Positions 1 to 9,457 of a DNA stretch of 23,285 bases are shown here, in pieces. Position numbers and translations under genes: made by a program. The notes under the pieces are model-generated. The model had not been told where the DNA came from, did no database searches, and worked only from the letters and a program-made list of their open reading frames with translations. The DNA is from an uncultured Azospirillum sp. (GTDB lineage Bacteria > Pseudomonadota > Alphaproteobacteria > Azospirillales > Azospirillaceae): positions 1 through 23,285 of the forward strand of contig NZ_CAMLJP010000102.1 in the NCBI RefSeq assembly GCF_946480385.1, given 5' to 3'. The first letter of the stretch is position 1. The number at the start of each line of letters is the position of its first letter.

Positions 1-644
1 TCCATGATCTTCAGCAGGGCCTGCTGCACGCCCTCGCCCGACACGTCGCGGGTGATCGACGGGTTGTCGGACTTGCGGCTGATCTTGTCGACCTCGTCGA
101 TGTAGACGATGCCGCGCTGCGCCCGCTCGACATTGTAGTCGGCGGCCTGGAGCAGCTTGAGGATGATGTTCTCGACGTCCTCGCCGACGTAACCGGCTTC
201 GGTCAGCGTCGTGGCGTCGGCCATGGTGAAGGGAACGTCGATGATGCGGGCCAGCGTCTGGGCCAGCAGCGTCTTGCCGCAGCCGGTCGGGCCGATCAGC
301 AGGATGTTCGACTTCGCCAGTTCGACGTCGTTGTGCTTCGTCCCGTGGGCGAGGCGCTTGTAATGGTTGTGGACCGCCACCGACAGCACGCGCTTGGCGT
401 AGGACTGTCCGATGACGTAATCGTCGAGCACCGCATGAATGTCGCGCGGAGTCGGGACCCCGTCGCGGGACTTCACGAGGGTCGTCTTGTTCTCCTCGCG
501 AATGATGTCCATGCACAGTTCGACGCATTCATCGCAGATGAACACCGTCGGACCGGCAATCAGCTTGCGGACCTCGTGCTGGCTCTTGCCGCAGAAGGAG
601 CAGTAGAGCGTATTCTTCGAATCGCCGCTGCTGGACTTGCTCAT
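1..644 (-). CDS. clpX: ATP-dependent protease ATPase subunit ClpX (5' part, cut by window edge)
   Basis: ClpX is the hexameric AAA+ unfoldase that feeds substrates, including ssrA-tagged chains, into ClpP in the cytosol. The first 214 codons are present and the rest lies left of the window. The N-terminal zinc-binding domain has Cys15, Cys18, Cys37 and Cys40 (CSFC and CDEC). Walker A is GPTGCGKT at 118-125 and Walker B with the sensor-proximal acidic residues is [10 protein letters not shown] at about 178-187. The start ATG at 644 follows a GGAG Shine-Dalgarno and opens with [10 protein letters not shown], typical of alphaproteobacterial ClpX. It is the third gene of tig-clpP-clpX, separated from clpP by 269 bp that contain a possible promoter of its own. 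Identity is very secure. Confidence 0.97.
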   Translation of the reverse strand, partial: MSKSSSGDSKNTLYCSFCGKSQHEVRKLIAGPTVFICDECVELCMDIIREENKTTLVKSRDGVPTPRDIHAVLDDYVIGQSYAKRVLSVAVHNHYKRLAHGTKHNDVELAKSNILLIGPTGCGKTLLAQTLARIIDVPFTMADATTLTEAGYVGEDVENIILKLLQAADYNVERAQRGIVYIDEVDKISRKSDNPSITRDVSGEGVQQALLKIM

Positions 645-730
645 CGGTACTCCGTCATCTCGCGGGAGGCGTGGACCCCTAGGACCATGCCCGTTCGCGG
701 CGCCCCCCGACGCCGGTCCTACTCAGGTTA

Positions 731-749
731 TCGCGGACGGCGTCCGCGA
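731..749. repeat. Perfect 8-bp inverted repeat in the clpX leader
   Basis: TCGCGGAC and GTCCGCGA are separated by three bases (GGC). The element lies about 87 bp upstream of the clpX start, in the clpP-clpX gap. No T-run follows on either strand, so it is not a standard terminator. It could be a leader hairpin or a protein-binding dyad; no function can be read from the sequence. Confidence 0.5.
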
Positions 750-813
750 CAAGGTCATGCGCCGTTTTGCCGACGCATCACAATCCGCATACCGGACATG
801 CCACAAGGGGCTT

Positions 814-839
814 CCCCTATGACCGGCCCCTATGACCGG
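814..839. repeat. Tandem 13-bp direct repeat
   Basis: CCCCTATGACCGG occurs twice back to back (814-826 and 827-839) in the clpP-clpX gap, just downstream of the proposed clpX promoter. Both copies are identical. It may be a recent slippage duplication or a pair of binding half-sites. Confidence 0.8.
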
Positions 840-853
840 ATCGTGTCACTGCC

Positions 854-882
854 ATTCAACAACAGCGTCACGACCCGATCAA
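854..882 (-). promoter_or_regulatory. Possible clpX promoter (-35/-10)
   Basis: On the minus strand TTGATC (877-882) and TTGAAT (854-859) are separated by exactly 17 bp. Each matches the sigma-70 consensus at 4 of 6 positions. Transcription would start near 847 and give clpX a leader of about 200 nt holding the tandem repeat and the hairpin. Prediction by eye only; clpX may also be read from upstream of clpP. Confidence 0.35.
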
Positions 883-913
883 CCCTTTGTTGGGAGGGCT
901 CAGGACCAGCGGC

Positions 914-1540
914 TTACGAATGGTGATCGACGCCCGGGCGCTTCTCCACCACCTCGTCGATCAGACCGAAGGCCTTCGCCTCTTCCGGCGACATGAACTT
1001 GTCGCGCTCCATGGCGGTCTCGATGGTGTCGAGATCCTGCCCGGTGTGCTTGACGTAGATGTCGTTCAGGCGCGAGCGCAGCTTCAGGATTTCCTGGGCC
1101 TGGATTTCGATGTCCGAGGCCTGGCCCTGGGCGCCGCCCGACGGCTGATGGATCATGATGCGGCTGTTGGGCAGCGAGAAGCGCTTGCCCGGCGCGCCGG
1201 CGGCCAGCAGAAGCGAGCCCATCGAGGCCGCCTGCCCCATGCACACCGTCGACACCTGCGGACGGATGTACTGCATGGTGTCGTAGATGGCGAGGCCGGC
1301 CGAGACGTAGCCGCCCGGCGAATTGATGTAGAGCGCGATGTCCTTGTTCGGGTTCTCCGACTCAAGGAACAGCAGCTGCGAGCAGATCAGGCTGGCGACG
1401 GCGTCGTTCACTCCGCCGATCAGGAAGATGATCCGCTCCTTCAGCAGGCGCGAATAGATGTCGTACGCGCGCTCGCCCCGGTTGGTCTGTTCGATGACCA
1501 TCGGGACCAGAGCATTCATCTTCGGCTCGAAGTCGTACAT
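914..1540 (-). CDS. clpP: ATP-dependent Clp protease proteolytic subunit ClpP
   Basis: ClpP is the serine peptidase tetradecamer that pairs with ClpX (or ClpA). The protein is 208 aa, a normal length. The catalytic triad is visible as Ser106 ([10 protein letters not shown]), His131 (IMIHQPSGG) and Asp180 (MERDKFMS). The oxyanion strand region YINSPGG is at 71-77. I chose the ATG at 1540 (MYDFEPKM) rather than an upstream in-frame codon, because an AGGGAAG Shine-Dalgarno sits just before it and the family aligns from there. It lies 112 bp after tig on the same strand, in the conserved order tig-clpP-clpX. Identity is very secure. Confidence 0.97.
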   Translation of the reverse strand: MYDFEPKMNALVPMVIEQTNRGERAYDIYSRLLKERIIFLIGGVNDAVASLICSQLLFLESENPNKDIALYINSPGGYVSAGLAIYDTMQYIRPQVSTVCMGQAASMGSLLLAAGAPGKRFSLPNSRIMIHQPSGGAQGQASDIEIQAQEILKLRSRLNDIYVKHTGQDLDTIETAMERDKFMSPEEAKAFGLIDEVVEKRPGVDHHS

Positions 1541-1613
1541 GTGTTCTTCCCTGCCCCCGCAGTTGGCTGAACCGGTGATCGTTGCCGGCACGGAACCACA
1601 TATAGGAACCTTT

Positions 1614-1637
1614 GGGGGCGGATGGTAGTCCGCCCCC
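1614..1637 (-). repeat. Strong hairpin between tig and clpP
   Basis: GGGGGCGGA and TCCGCCCCC form a perfect 9-bp stem around six bases. On the transcribed (minus) strand the stem is followed by AAAGG rather than a T-run. It is therefore more likely an RNA-processing or pausing hairpin, or a partial attenuator, than a full terminator of tig. Just downstream on the minus strand (about 1596-1605) is CCTATATGTG, which fits the published alphaproteobacterial RpoH -10 pattern, but no good -35 CTTG lies at the right distance. Confidence 0.55.
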
Positions 1638-1652
1638 ACTCCTTTCGGGGAG

Positions 1653-2996
1653 TTAGGCCGCCGCAGACTCGCTGCCTGCCTCGTCCTCGTCCTTGCTCAG
1701 CTCTTCGACGCTGACGGTCTTCTCGGTCACCTTGGCCTGATCCAGGATGTGGTCGACGACCTTATCCTCGAAGATCGGGGCGCGGAGGTTCTCGAGCGCC
1801 TGCTGGTTCTGCTTGAAGAACTCGAACACCTGACGCTCCTGACCGGGGAAGCGGCGGGCTTCGTTGATCAGGGCGCGGTTCACCTCGTCCTGGGTGACCT
1901 GGATGTTGTTGCGGCGGCCGACTTCCGACAGCAGCAGGCCCAGGCGGACGCGGCGCTCGGCGATCGAGCGGTACTCGGCCTTCAGCTCGTCCTCGGACTT
2001 GTTGGCGTCCTCGCCGGCGGTGCCGTTCTTCAGCTCTTCCTGCAGGCGGGCCCAGATGCCCTCGAACTCGATGTCGACCATGCCGGCCGGCACCTCGAAC
2101 GAATGGGCCTCGGCCAGCTTGTCGAGCAGCTGGCGCTTCACGCGCAGACGCGACAGGCCGTCATACTCGCCCTTGATGCGGTCGCGGATGGCTTCGCGCA
2201 TCTTCTCCAGGCTCTCCATGCCGAACTCCTTGGCGAGTTCGTCATTGACCTCGGCCGGGACATTCTTGCGCAGCTCCTTCACGTCGACCTCGAAGACCGT
2301 CGCGGCGCCCTTCAGGCGCTCATGCGGGTAGTCTTCCGGGAAGGTGACGTTGACGGTGCGGTGCTCGCCGACCTTGGCGCCGACCAGCTGCTCCTCGAAG
2401 CCCGGCACGAAGCGGCCGGCGCCCAGCTCCAGCGGGTAGTCCTTGCCGTCCATGCCCGGCAGGGCCTCGCCATCGACGGAACCAGCGAAGTCGATCACGG
2501 CGATGTCGCCGGTCTCGGCGGCGCGGTCCTCGGTGACCGGGGCCTGCGTGGAGTGGGCCGAGGCCAGACGGGTCAGCGCCTCTTCCACCGACTCGTCGGT
2601 GACCTCGGCGACCGGCTTCTCCAGCTCGATGCCCGAGAAGTCGCCCGGCTCGACGTCCGGCAGCAGCTCGACCGCCATCTTGTAGGTGAGGTCGCCGCCG
2701 TCCTCGTACTTCTCGACTTCGATCTTCGGCTGCAGGGCGATGCGCAGGCCGCGCTCGCTCAGCGCCTGGCGCGAGCTGTCGGAGATGGCGTCCTCCAGCA
2801 CCTCGGACAGCACGCCGCCGAAATAGCGCTGCTTGATCACGGTGACCGGCACCTTGCCCGGACGGAAGCCCGGCAGCTGGACCGTGCGGCGCAGCTCTTC
2901 CAGCTTGCCGTTCACCTTCTCTTCGATGTCCTTGGCGGAAATGACGACCTGAAATTCGCGCTTGAGGCCGTCGGTGCTGGTCTCGGTGATGTTCAT
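1653..2996 (-). CDS. tig: Trigger factor (ribosome-associated chaperone and prolyl isomerase)
   Basis: Trigger factor binds at the ribosome exit tunnel and shelters nascent chains. The 447-aa protein has all three expected parts. The N-terminal ribosome-binding domain carries the signature GFRPGKVP at 43-50. An FKBP-type PPIase domain follows at about 155-245 ([14 protein letters not shown] to [10 protein letters not shown]). A helical C-terminal chaperone domain ends in an acidic, Ala-rich tail. The ATG at 2996 gives the standard [10 protein letters not shown] opening. It is the first gene of tig-clpP-clpX and lies 91 bp downstream of a co-directional tRNA-Leu gene. No clear promoter was recognised in that gap, which is mostly GC-rich inverted repeats. 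Identity is very secure. Confidence 0.97.
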   Translation of the reverse strand: MNITETSTDGLKREFQVVISAKDIEEKVNGKLEELRRTVQLPGFRPGKVPVTVIKQRYFGGVLSEVLEDAISDSSRQALSERGLRIALQPKIEVEKYEDGGDLTYKMAVELLPDVEPGDFSGIELEKPVAEVTDESVEEALTRLASAHSTQAPVTEDRAAETGDIAVIDFAGSVDGEALPGMDGKDYPLELGAGRFVPGFEEQLVGAKVGEHRTVNVTFPEDYPHERLKGAATVFEVDVKELRKNVPAEVNDELAKEFGMESLEKMREAIRDRIKGEYDGLSRLRVKRQLLDKLAEAHSFEVPAGMVDIEFEGIWARLQEELKNGTAGEDANKSEDELKAEYRSIAERRVRLGLLLSEVGRRNNIQVTQDEVNRALINEARRFPGQERQVFEFFKQNQQALENLRAPIFEDKVVDHILDQAKVTEKTVSVEELSKDEDEAGSESAAA

Positions 2997-3087
2997 CGGA
3001 ACGAAAGCCTATCTCGTTGTTCCGGCCCGGCGGCGCCCGTCCGGGCGGCCCGAATCCGTGTTGTCCATGCGGTCCAAGGTGTTGCCA

Positions 3088-3172
<85 letters not shown>

Positions 3173-3266
3173 GTTCATGGCAAAGGCAGCCGCGACGGGT
3201 GCCGAAACACCCGCCGGACCGCCGGCGAAGTCCGGTCTATAGCACAGCGCGCCGGAAGCAAACAGG

Positions 3267-3296
3267 CAAAATGGCCCCACTCAAGAGAGTGAGGCC
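3267..3296 (-). terminator. Intrinsic terminator after the malonyl-CoA decarboxylase gene
   Basis: On the minus strand a 10-bp stem with one mismatch (GGCCTCACTC with GAGTGGGGCC, loop TCTT) is followed by ATTTTG. It begins 13 bp after the decarboxylase stop codon and separates that gene from tRNA-Leu. Confidence 0.65.
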
Positions 3297-3309
3297 CGCT
3301 CTGTTCGCG

Positions 3310-4839
3310 TCAGCCACCGGCCTTTCCCAGCGACCGCACCGCGGACGAGGTGATGATGCGCCCCTCACCGGTGTAGGCCTCGTGATTGGCGTCGATCTCG
3401 CCCAGCCGGTAACGGTAGTTGATCATCATTCCCAGCGACTGTTTCAGCCCCTTGGCCGAGCGGTCTGCCAACCAGTTCAGCCGCTCCATGCGAGCGCCGT
3501 TGGTCAGGTGGAAGTGCGCCACCGGGTCCAGTGCGCGGGGGCGGCCATGGCCCTTCGCCTCCTGCACGCCGGTCAGGTAATGCATGCACAGCCGCATCAG
3601 CGGGCCGCGCAGGCGCTTCTGCAGTTCATCATCCTCCGCCCAGCCGGGACGGGAGAGAGCGCGGGCAAGCAGAGGCGATTCGTCGGTGCCGACGCCGCCT
3701 TCGGTGGGGGACTCGACATCGTCGGCCTGCTCCAGTTCGGTCAACCGTTCGGCGATCCGCTCGGCCTCCGTGTTGGTCAGCAGGGCGTCGCCGTCACGGT
3801 CGAGTGTCCGGTCGAACCAGCGGCGGAAACCGGGGATCGGCGACAGGGTGGCGTAGCACTTGATGTTGGGGAACTCGGTCGCCAGCCCGTCGACCACCCG
3901 CTTGATCAGGAAATTGCCGAAACTGATGCCGGCCAGCCCGGTCTGGGCGTTGGAAATCGAATAGAAGATGGCGCTGTCGGCGCTCTTGGGGTCGCAGACC
4001 GGCGCGGTGGGGTCGAGCAGGGCCTGCACGTTGTCGGACATGCCCTGGACCAGTGCCACCTCGACGAAGATCAGCGGCTCGTGCGGCATGCGCGGGTGGA
4101 AGAAGGCGAAGCAGCGGCGGTCCGAATCGAGCCGGTCCTTCAGGTCCTGCCAGCCGCTGATCTCGTGCACAGCCTCGTACTTGATCAGTTTTTCCAGCAG
4201 CGAGGCCGGGCTGTCCCAGGTGATGCGGTGCATCTCCAGGAAGCCGACATCGAACCATGCCCGCAGCAGGTTCTTCAGATCGTCTTCCAGCGCCTGCAGC
4301 AGCGGTTCGCCGCGCGCCATCTCCATCAACTCGGCACGGAGGTCGACCAGGAACTTCACCCCTTCCGGCAGGGCGTTGAACTGGGTCAGCAGCCGCAGGC
4401 GCGGCGGTTCCAACGCCCGGCGCAGCGCCCGTTCGGCATGGCCGCGAGCCACGGGGTCGGCGGCGGCCTGGAAGGTCGCCATCGCGTCCATCACCGCATC
4501 GCGGTCGACGTCGAAGTCGCGCGCGAGCATTACAAGGAAGTTGCGCCGCCCCTGCGGATCCAGCGCCAGATAGGTGCGGCCAAGCTGTGCAGCACGGGCA
4601 CGGGCCGAAACCTCACCGCCCCGCGATTCCAGGCAGGCCTCGATCTGCTCCTTGAGGCGCTCGGCGTCCTCCTTCGGCAGATGTGTGCGCGGCGCCGCGC
4701 CGACGGCGCCGCGGGCCGATGCCGCGATCTCGCGCCAGCGGGTACGCAGGTTGTCCAGCGCGCGGTCGAAGAAATTGGGCTGCGCGGCCGGAGATGGCGG
4801 CACAGGCTCCAGAGTGGTGGTGTCGGGTGCGTCGCTCAT
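3310..4839 (-). CDS. Malonyl-CoA decarboxylase
   Basis: The enzyme converts malonyl-CoA to acetyl-CoA and CO2. The 509-aa protein matches the MLYCD/MatA family along its length: a helical N-terminal domain, then a GNAT-like catalytic domain. Recognisable blocks are FFHPRMPHEPLIFVEVAL (about 246-263), IFYSISNAQTGLAGISFGNF (291-310), TLSPIPGF with Ser333, and HFHLTNGA with His444. Ser333 and His444 match the family's catalytic Ser and His. I place the start at the ATG at 4839 (MSDAPDTT), because the 12 codons upstream are Arg-rich and unlike the family. No malonate-CoA ligase (matB) or malonate transporter lies nearby, so this copy may tune malonyl-CoA and fatty-acid flux rather than support growth on malonate (inference). 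Confidence 0.93.
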   Translation of the reverse strand: MSDAPDTTTLEPVPPSPAAQPNFFDRALDNLRTRWREIAASARGAVGAAPRTHLPKEDAERLKEQIEACLESRGGEVSARARAAQLGRTYLALDPQGRRNFLVMLARDFDVDRDAVMDAMATFQAAADPVARGHAERALRRALEPPRLRLLTQFNALPEGVKFLVDLRAELMEMARGEPLLQALEDDLKNLLRAWFDVGFLEMHRITWDSPASLLEKLIKYEAVHEISGWQDLKDRLDSDRRCFAFFHPRMPHEPLIFVEVALVQGMSDNVQALLDPTAPVCDPKSADSAIFYSISNAQTGLAGISFGNFLIKRVVDGLATEFPNIKCYATLSPIPGFRRWFDRTLDRDGDALLTNTEAERIAERLTELEQADDVESPTEGGVGTDESPLLARALSRPGWAEDDELQKRLRGPLMRLCMHYLTGVQEAKGHGRPRALDPVAHFHLTNGARMERLNWLADRSAKGLKQSLGMMINYRYRLGEIDANHEAYTGEGRIITSSAVRSLGKAGG

Positions 4840-4930
4840 GCCCCGGAGTCTGGCCCGACCGGAGCGCCGCCGCAAGGGCGCGCGCGAACGCCGTCGTCAG
4901 GGGTACCGCCGACGCCGCTCTAGGCAGGTC

Positions 4931-6394
4931 TCAGCCCTGAGCCTTCAGCGCCTTCAGCACGCCGGGCAGCGCCCCCGCCAGATCGTCGGAGATCAGGCCG
5001 GTGCCGAGCGCACGTCCCGCCTCGCCATGCAGCCAGACGGCGGTGCAGGCGGCCTCGAACCCGTCCATTCCCTGCGCCAGCAGGCCCAGAACGATGCCGG
5101 CCAGCACGTCGCCGGTACCGGCGGTCGCCAGATCGGGCGGCGCGTTGATGTTGACCACGGCCCGGCCGTCGGGAGCGGCGACCACGGTATCCGCGCCCTT
5201 CAGCACGACCACCGCACCGGATCTTGCGGCGGCGGCCCGCACCCGCGACAGCTTGTCGCCGTCCATACCGACCGAATCGCCGAACAGCCGGGCGAACTCC
5301 CCCTCATGCGGGGTGAGGACGCAACGCTTGTCGAGCCGGTCGAGAAGCTCATCGGCCGACTCGGCAAAGCTGGTCAGCGCGTCGGCATCCAAGACACAGG
5401 CGCGGCGGGCGTCCAGCGCCGCCATCACAGCGGCGCGGGTCTGCGCACCCCTGCCCGCCCCCGGTCCGATCAGCACCGCGTTCCTGCGCGGGTCCTGCAG
5501 CAGCCGGGCGAAGGCACCGGCATCCTCCAGCGGATCGACGATCACGCTGGCGCAGCCGGCGGCATAGATCGGGAAGGCCTCCGGCGGGCAGGCGATGGTG
5601 ACCAGCCCGGCACCGGCGCGCAGGGCCGCGACCGACGCCAGCCGTGCCGCGCCGGTCATCCGCGCACCGCCCAGCACCACGGCGTGACCACGCGCATATT
5701 TGTGACCGTCCAGCGCCGGCCAGGGGAAGCGGTGGTGCCACAGCGACGGCTCGTTCACCGCGGTCTGCGGGGCGATGCTGTCCAGCACCCGGTCCGGAAT
5801 GCCGATGTCGGCCACCACCACCTCGCCGCACAGGGTGCGGCCGGGCAGCAGCACATGGCCGGGCTTGCGGCGGAAGAAGGTCACGGTCAGCGCCGCTTGC
5901 GGAGCGGCGCCCAGCACCCGGCCGCTGTCGCCGTGCAGGCCGCTCGGCACATCCACGGCGACGACGGTGCGCCCCTCCATCGCCTCGACGACGGCGCGGG
6001 CGAGCCCGTCGAGCGGCCGGGACAGGCCGGCGCCGAACAGGGCGTCGATGACCAGGGGATTGCCCTTGAGGATGTAGGGATCGGCCGCCTCGATCGGGCC
6101 GGGCCAGCGCTCCGCAGCCACCGCGGCATCGCCGGTCAGGGAGGATCGCGTGCCGAGCAGCGCCAGCCGAACCGGCCAGCCGGCCTCTAGCAGGAGTCGG
6201 GCGATGACGAAGCCGTCGCCGCCGTTGTTGCCTGGACCGCAGAGCACAGCAGTGGGGTGCGGCGCCCAGCGCTCGCACACGGCGCGGACCACGGCGGCGC
6301 CGGCGGCCTCCATCAGGGCCGAACCGGGCACCCCGGCGGCGATGGCCAGCTGGTCGGCCCGATACATCTCCGCGACGGACAGAAGCTCATCCAT
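4931..6394 (-). CDS. nnr: Bifunctional NAD(P)H-hydrate epimerase / ADP-dependent NAD(P)H-hydrate dehydratase
   Basis: Nnr repairs damaged NADH and NADPH hydrates. The N-terminal YjeF_N domain (about 1-215) epimerises the R and S forms and contains GPGNNGGDG at 53-61 and IDALFGAGL at 117-125. The C-terminal ribokinase-like domain (about 225-487) dehydrates the S form with ADP. It shows LIGPGAGRG near 308, LTPHEGEFARL near 360, VLKGADTVV near 398 and the nucleotide/catalytic motif AGTGDVLAG at 425-433. Length 487 aa is normal for the fused form. The ATG at 6394 follows a GGGGAG Shine-Dalgarno. It is the first of two minus-strand genes, with malonyl-CoA decarboxylase 91 bp downstream. Identity is very secure. 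Confidence 0.95.
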   Translation of the reverse strand: MDELLSVAEMYRADQLAIAAGVPGSALMEAAGAAVVRAVCERWAPHPTAVLCGPGNNGGDGFVIARLLLEAGWPVRLALLGTRSSLTGDAAVAAERWPGPIEAADPYILKGNPLVIDALFGAGLSRPLDGLARAVVEAMEGRTVVAVDVPSGLHGDSGRVLGAAPQAALTVTFFRRKPGHVLLPGRTLCGEVVVADIGIPDRVLDSIAPQTAVNEPSLWHHRFPWPALDGHKYARGHAVVLGGARMTGAARLASVAALRAGAGLVTIACPPEAFPIYAAGCASVIVDPLEDAGAFARLLQDPRRNAVLIGPGAGRGAQTRAAVMAALDARRACVLDADALTSFAESADELLDRLDKRCVLTPHEGEFARLFGDSVGMDGDKLSRVRAAAARSGAVVVLKGADTVVAAPDGRAVVNINAPPDLATAGTGDVLAGIVLGLLAQGMDGFEAACTAVWLHGEAGRALGTGLISDDLAGALPGVLKALKAQG

Positions 6395-6517
6395 CCCCCA
6401 CTCTCCCCAACCTTGGCCGACCCTGGCTTGCCTTGCCGTTCCTTGGAAGGGCGAAGTTGCGCACGCCCACTCTACCCGTAGGCAGTGTCTTCACCCGGAA
6501 CGAACCATGCGGACAAG

Positions 6518-6542
6518 CATAAACGCCCGCGAAACGGCGGGC
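6518..6542 (-). terminator. Weak terminator-like hairpin after tRNA-His
   Basis: On the minus strand GCCCGC and GCGGGC pair around CGTTTC and are followed by GTTTATG. The T-run is short. It lies about 54 bp past the 3' end of tRNA-His and ahead of nnr. Confidence 0.35.
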
Positions 6543-6595
6543 CAGCCGTGCGGACGTTTATAAAACCGGAATTTTCCAAGACGCGAAGAAGAAGA

Positions 6596-6672
6596 TGGGG
6601 CGATGGATGGGACTCGAACCCACGACCGCTCGGACCACAACCGAGAGCTCTACCAACTGAGCTACCACCGCC
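6596..6672 (-). tRNA. tRNA-His (anticodon GUG)
   Basis: The minus strand folds into a complete cloverleaf. The acceptor strand GCGGUGG pairs with CCAUCGC (one G-U). The D arm is GCUC...GAGC, the anticodon stem CUCGG/CCGAG encloses GUG, and the T arm is GUGGG-UUCGAGU-CCCAU. The discriminator is C73 followed by an encoded CCA. The base before position 1 is G, so G-1, the hallmark identity element of tRNA-His, is genome-encoded (6672). It has its own promoter upstream. Confidence 0.96.
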
Positions 6673-6702
6673 GCCGTCAGCGTTTCCGCCGTCGGGAGCC
6701 GC

Positions 6703-6731
6703 GTTATGCTCCACCACGGCTGCCCGGTCAA
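6703..6731 (-). promoter_or_regulatory. Promoter of tRNA-His
   Basis: On the minus strand TTGACC (6726-6731) and CATAAC (6703-6708) are separated by exactly 17 bp. The hexamers match consensus at 5 and 4 of 6 positions. The start would fall near 6696, about 24 nt before the tRNA. Confidence 0.65.
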
Positions 6732-6799
6732 GCGCCTTTTTCACGAAAAGCAAAAATACTTCTTTCGGATTGGGCCGCCCCCCCTTTCGCCCGCCCTGA

Positions 6800-7378
<579 letters not shown>

Positions 7379-7551
7379 TCGCGCCCGGATCGCATCGTCC
7401 ACCGGCTCCTTCCTTCAAACCGGCACCCTCCCGACCAGCATCCGCCAACATGCGCCGCTTTCCCCAACACCTCATGCCGGCCCCGGCCGCACACCTCGCC
7501 GAACGGCCGATGGCCGCCTATGGCGAACGTGCGACTTTTTGGGTTGGCGCG

Positions 7552-7580
7552 TTGTGCGGGGAAGAAAGGCGTGAGATAAC
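7552..7580 (+). promoter_or_regulatory. Possible glnA-proximal promoter in the glnB-glnA gap
   Basis: TTGTGC (7552-7557) and GATAAC (7575-7580) are 17 bp apart and match sigma-70 hexamers at about 3 and 4 of 6 positions. The start would be near 7587, leaving a leader of about 95 nt. The 304-bp gap (7379-7682) holds no convincing gene. A separate glnA promoter between the two genes has been reported in A. brasilense, but this exact site is only my reading. Confidence 0.3.
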
Positions 7581-7682
7581 GTCCGCCGCGAGCGCCGCCC
7601 TCCGCCGCCAAGACCCCGACGGGGCTTGGGCGACGGCTTGACGCAGCGGGATCCAACCCTCTTAAAGCGTGGAAAAAGAGAC

Positions 7683-9092
7683 ATGTCCGACATCAGCAAG
7701 GTCTTCGACCTGATCAAGGAACACGACGTCAAGTACGTGGACCTGCGCTTCACCGACCCGCGCGGCAAGCTGCACCACACGGCCCAGCACGTCTCGACCA
7801 TCGACGAAGACGTGTTCGAAGACGGCATCATGTTCGACGGTTCCTCGATCGCCGGCTGGAAGGGCATCGAAGAGTCGGACATGATCCTGAAGCTGGACCC
7901 GACGACGGCCGTCATGGATCCGTTCGCCGCCCAGCCGACGCTGAACATCCTCTGCGACGTCTACGATCCGGGCACCGGCGGTTCCTACGCCCGCTGCCCG
8001 CGCGGCATCGCCAAGGCCGCCGAGAAGTACACCGCTTCGGCCGGCATCGGCGACACCGTCTTCTTCGGTCCGGAAGCCGAGTTCTTCGTGTTCGACGACG
8101 TGAAGTACTCCGTCGACATGAACAAGGTGTCGTACGAGTTCGCTTCGGACGAGGGTTCCTACTCGTCGGGCAAGGACTATGAGGACGGCAACCTGGGCCA
8201 TCGCCCGGGCACCAAGGGCGGCTACTTCCCGGTCGCCCCGGTCGACAGCTGCAACGACCTGCGCGCCGAGATGCTGAGCGTCCTGGCCGAGATGGGCGTT
8301 CCGGTCGAGAAGCACCACCACGAGGTGGCCGCCGCCCAGCACGAGCTGGGCATCAAGTTCGACACGCTGGTCCGCACCGGCGACAACATGCAGTACTACA
8401 AGTACGTGGTGCACAACGTCGCCCACGCCTACGGCAAGACTGCGACCTTCATGCCGAAGCCGGTCTTCGGCGACAACGGCTCGGGCATGCACTGCCACCA
8501 GTCGATCTGGAAGGATGGACAGCCGCTGTTCGCCGGCAACCAGTACGCCGACCTGTCGGAGCTGGCGCTGTACTACATCGGCGGCATCATCAAGCACGCC
8601 AAGGCGCTGAACGCCTTCACCAACCCGTCGACCAACAGCTACAAGCGTCTGGTCCCGGGCTATGAGGCTCCGGTTCTGCTGGCCTACTCGGCCCGCAACC
8701 GTTCGGCGTCCTGCCGCATCCCGTACGTCGCCTCGCCGAAGGGCAAGCGCGTCGAGGTCCGCTTCCCGGATCCGTCGGCCAACCCGTACCTGGCCTTCGC
8801 CGCCATGCTGATGGCCGGCCTGGACGGCATCCAGAACAAGATCCATCCTGGCGACGCGATGGACAAGAACCTGTACGACCTGCCGCCGGAAGAGCTGGCC
8901 AAGGTCCCGACCGTCTGCGGCTCGCTGCGCGAAGCTCTGAACTCCCTGCGCGAGGACAACGAGTTCCTGCGCAAGGGCGACGTCTTCTCGCAGGACATGA
9001 TCGACGGCTACATCGACCTCCGTACGGAAGAGATGATGGCCTTCGAGACCATGCCGCACCCGATCGAGTACAAGATGTACTACTCGGTCTGA
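7683..9092 (+). CDS. glnA: Glutamine synthetase type I
   Basis: GlnA makes glutamine from glutamate, ammonia and ATP as a cytosolic dodecamer and is the entry point of ammonium assimilation. The protein is 469 aa, standard for GSI-beta. Visible signatures are [10 protein letters not shown] (51-60), the metal-binding FFGPEAEFF (127-135), the ATP-site region [12 protein letters not shown] (265-276), NRSASCRIP (339-347) and the adenylylation motif [10 protein letters not shown] with Tyr398, matching Tyr397 of enteric enzymes. So GlnE-type adenylylation control is expected. The start ATG at 7683 follows a GGAAAAAGAG purine stretch. It is co-directional with glnB and ends before a strong terminator. 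Identity is very secure. Confidence 0.98.
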   Translation: MSDISKVFDLIKEHDVKYVDLRFTDPRGKLHHTAQHVSTIDEDVFEDGIMFDGSSIAGWKGIEESDMILKLDPTTAVMDPFAAQPTLNILCDVYDPGTGGSYARCPRGIAKAAEKYTASAGIGDTVFFGPEAEFFVFDDVKYSVDMNKVSYEFASDEGSYSSGKDYEDGNLGHRPGTKGGYFPVAPVDSCNDLRAEMLSVLAEMGVPVEKHHHEVAAAQHELGIKFDTLVRTGDNMQYYKYVVHNVAHAYGKTATFMPKPVFGDNGSGMHCHQSIWKDGQPLFAGNQYADLSELALYYIGGIIKHAKALNAFTNPSTNSYKRLVPGYEAPVLLAYSARNRSASCRIPYVASPKGKRVEVRFPDPSANPYLAFAAMLMAGLDGIQNKIHPGDAMDKNLYDLPPEELAKVPTVCGSLREALNSLREDNEFLRKGDVFSQDMIDGYIDLRTEEMMAFETMPHPIEYKMYYSV

Positions 9093-9107
9093 TTTGGTCC
9101 TTGGAAA

Positions 9108-9155
9108 CACCGGGCCTTTCATCACTTCGGAAACGGAGGGTGTACCGGCCCGGTG
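9108..9155 (+). repeat. 9-bp inverted repeat just after glnA
   Basis: CACCGGGCC (9108-9116) and GGCCCGGTG (9147-9155) are perfect complements separated by 30 bp. They begin 16 bp after the glnA stop and precede the terminator. The element could be a 3'-UTR hairpin that protects or processes the glnA message. Confidence 0.55.
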
Positions 9156-9169
9156 CACCCGCAGAAAAG

Positions 9170-9200
9170 GCTCCCCAAGGCGACTTGGGGAGCTTTTTTT
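9170..9200 (+). terminator. Strong intrinsic terminator of glnA
   Basis: GCTCCCCAAG and CTTGGGGAGC form a perfect 10-bp stem with a GCGA loop, followed by seven T. It ends glnBA transcription and marks the left edge of the accessory pocket. Confidence 0.95.
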
Positions 9201-9457
9201 ACCTGCACTCCATGCGGCTCATTACGCGGAAGCGGTGCGCAGCACTCGATCCGTGTACGAAGAATTCTTTTAAAGCACATTCTCCTCGGTGATGGATATT
9301 TGTGCTTTAACACTCCGGCAGATTGGAAAAATCTCTATCAAAGCATACGCAGGCACCTTGTTAACTTAGATTTTCTCTTTAATGAGCCTCGTTGCTCGGA
9401 TTGAATCATCCTCCGGTTTACTGCTCACCGATTTTATATGGGCGAGGAGGGTTGGCC
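9201..9457. other. AT-rich intergenic stretch with a 10-bp dyad
   Basis: This 257-bp stretch is clearly richer in A and T than the flanking core genes. TTAAAGCACA (9270-9279) and TGTGCTTTAA (9301-9310) are a perfect inverted repeat with a 21-bp spacer. No T-run follows, so a terminator is unlikely. The stretch should contain the promoter of the gene starting at 9458, but no clean -35/-10 pair stands out. No credible ORF was found in it. Confidence 0.6.

Noticed and set aside
4574..6190. 538-codon plus-strand frame opposite nnr
   Set aside because: Composition is Arg/Gln/Gly-rich without motifs and it is fully covered by the well-supported nnr on the other strand.
7636..7665. TTGACG and CTTAAA as a glnA promoter
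   Set aside because: The start would fall within the Shine-Dalgarno of glnA, leaving almost no leader, and the -10 matches only 3 of 6 positions.
7662..9158. Long open frame (498 codons) on the minus strand opposite glnA
   Set aside because: It is the mirror of a highly biased GC-rich gene; its translation is Val/Arg/Asp-rich with no motif, while glnA matches its family end to end.
9153..9404. 83-codon plus-strand frame across the glnA terminator
   Set aside because: It begins inside the terminator hairpin, has no Shine-Dalgarno and shows no protein-like pattern.
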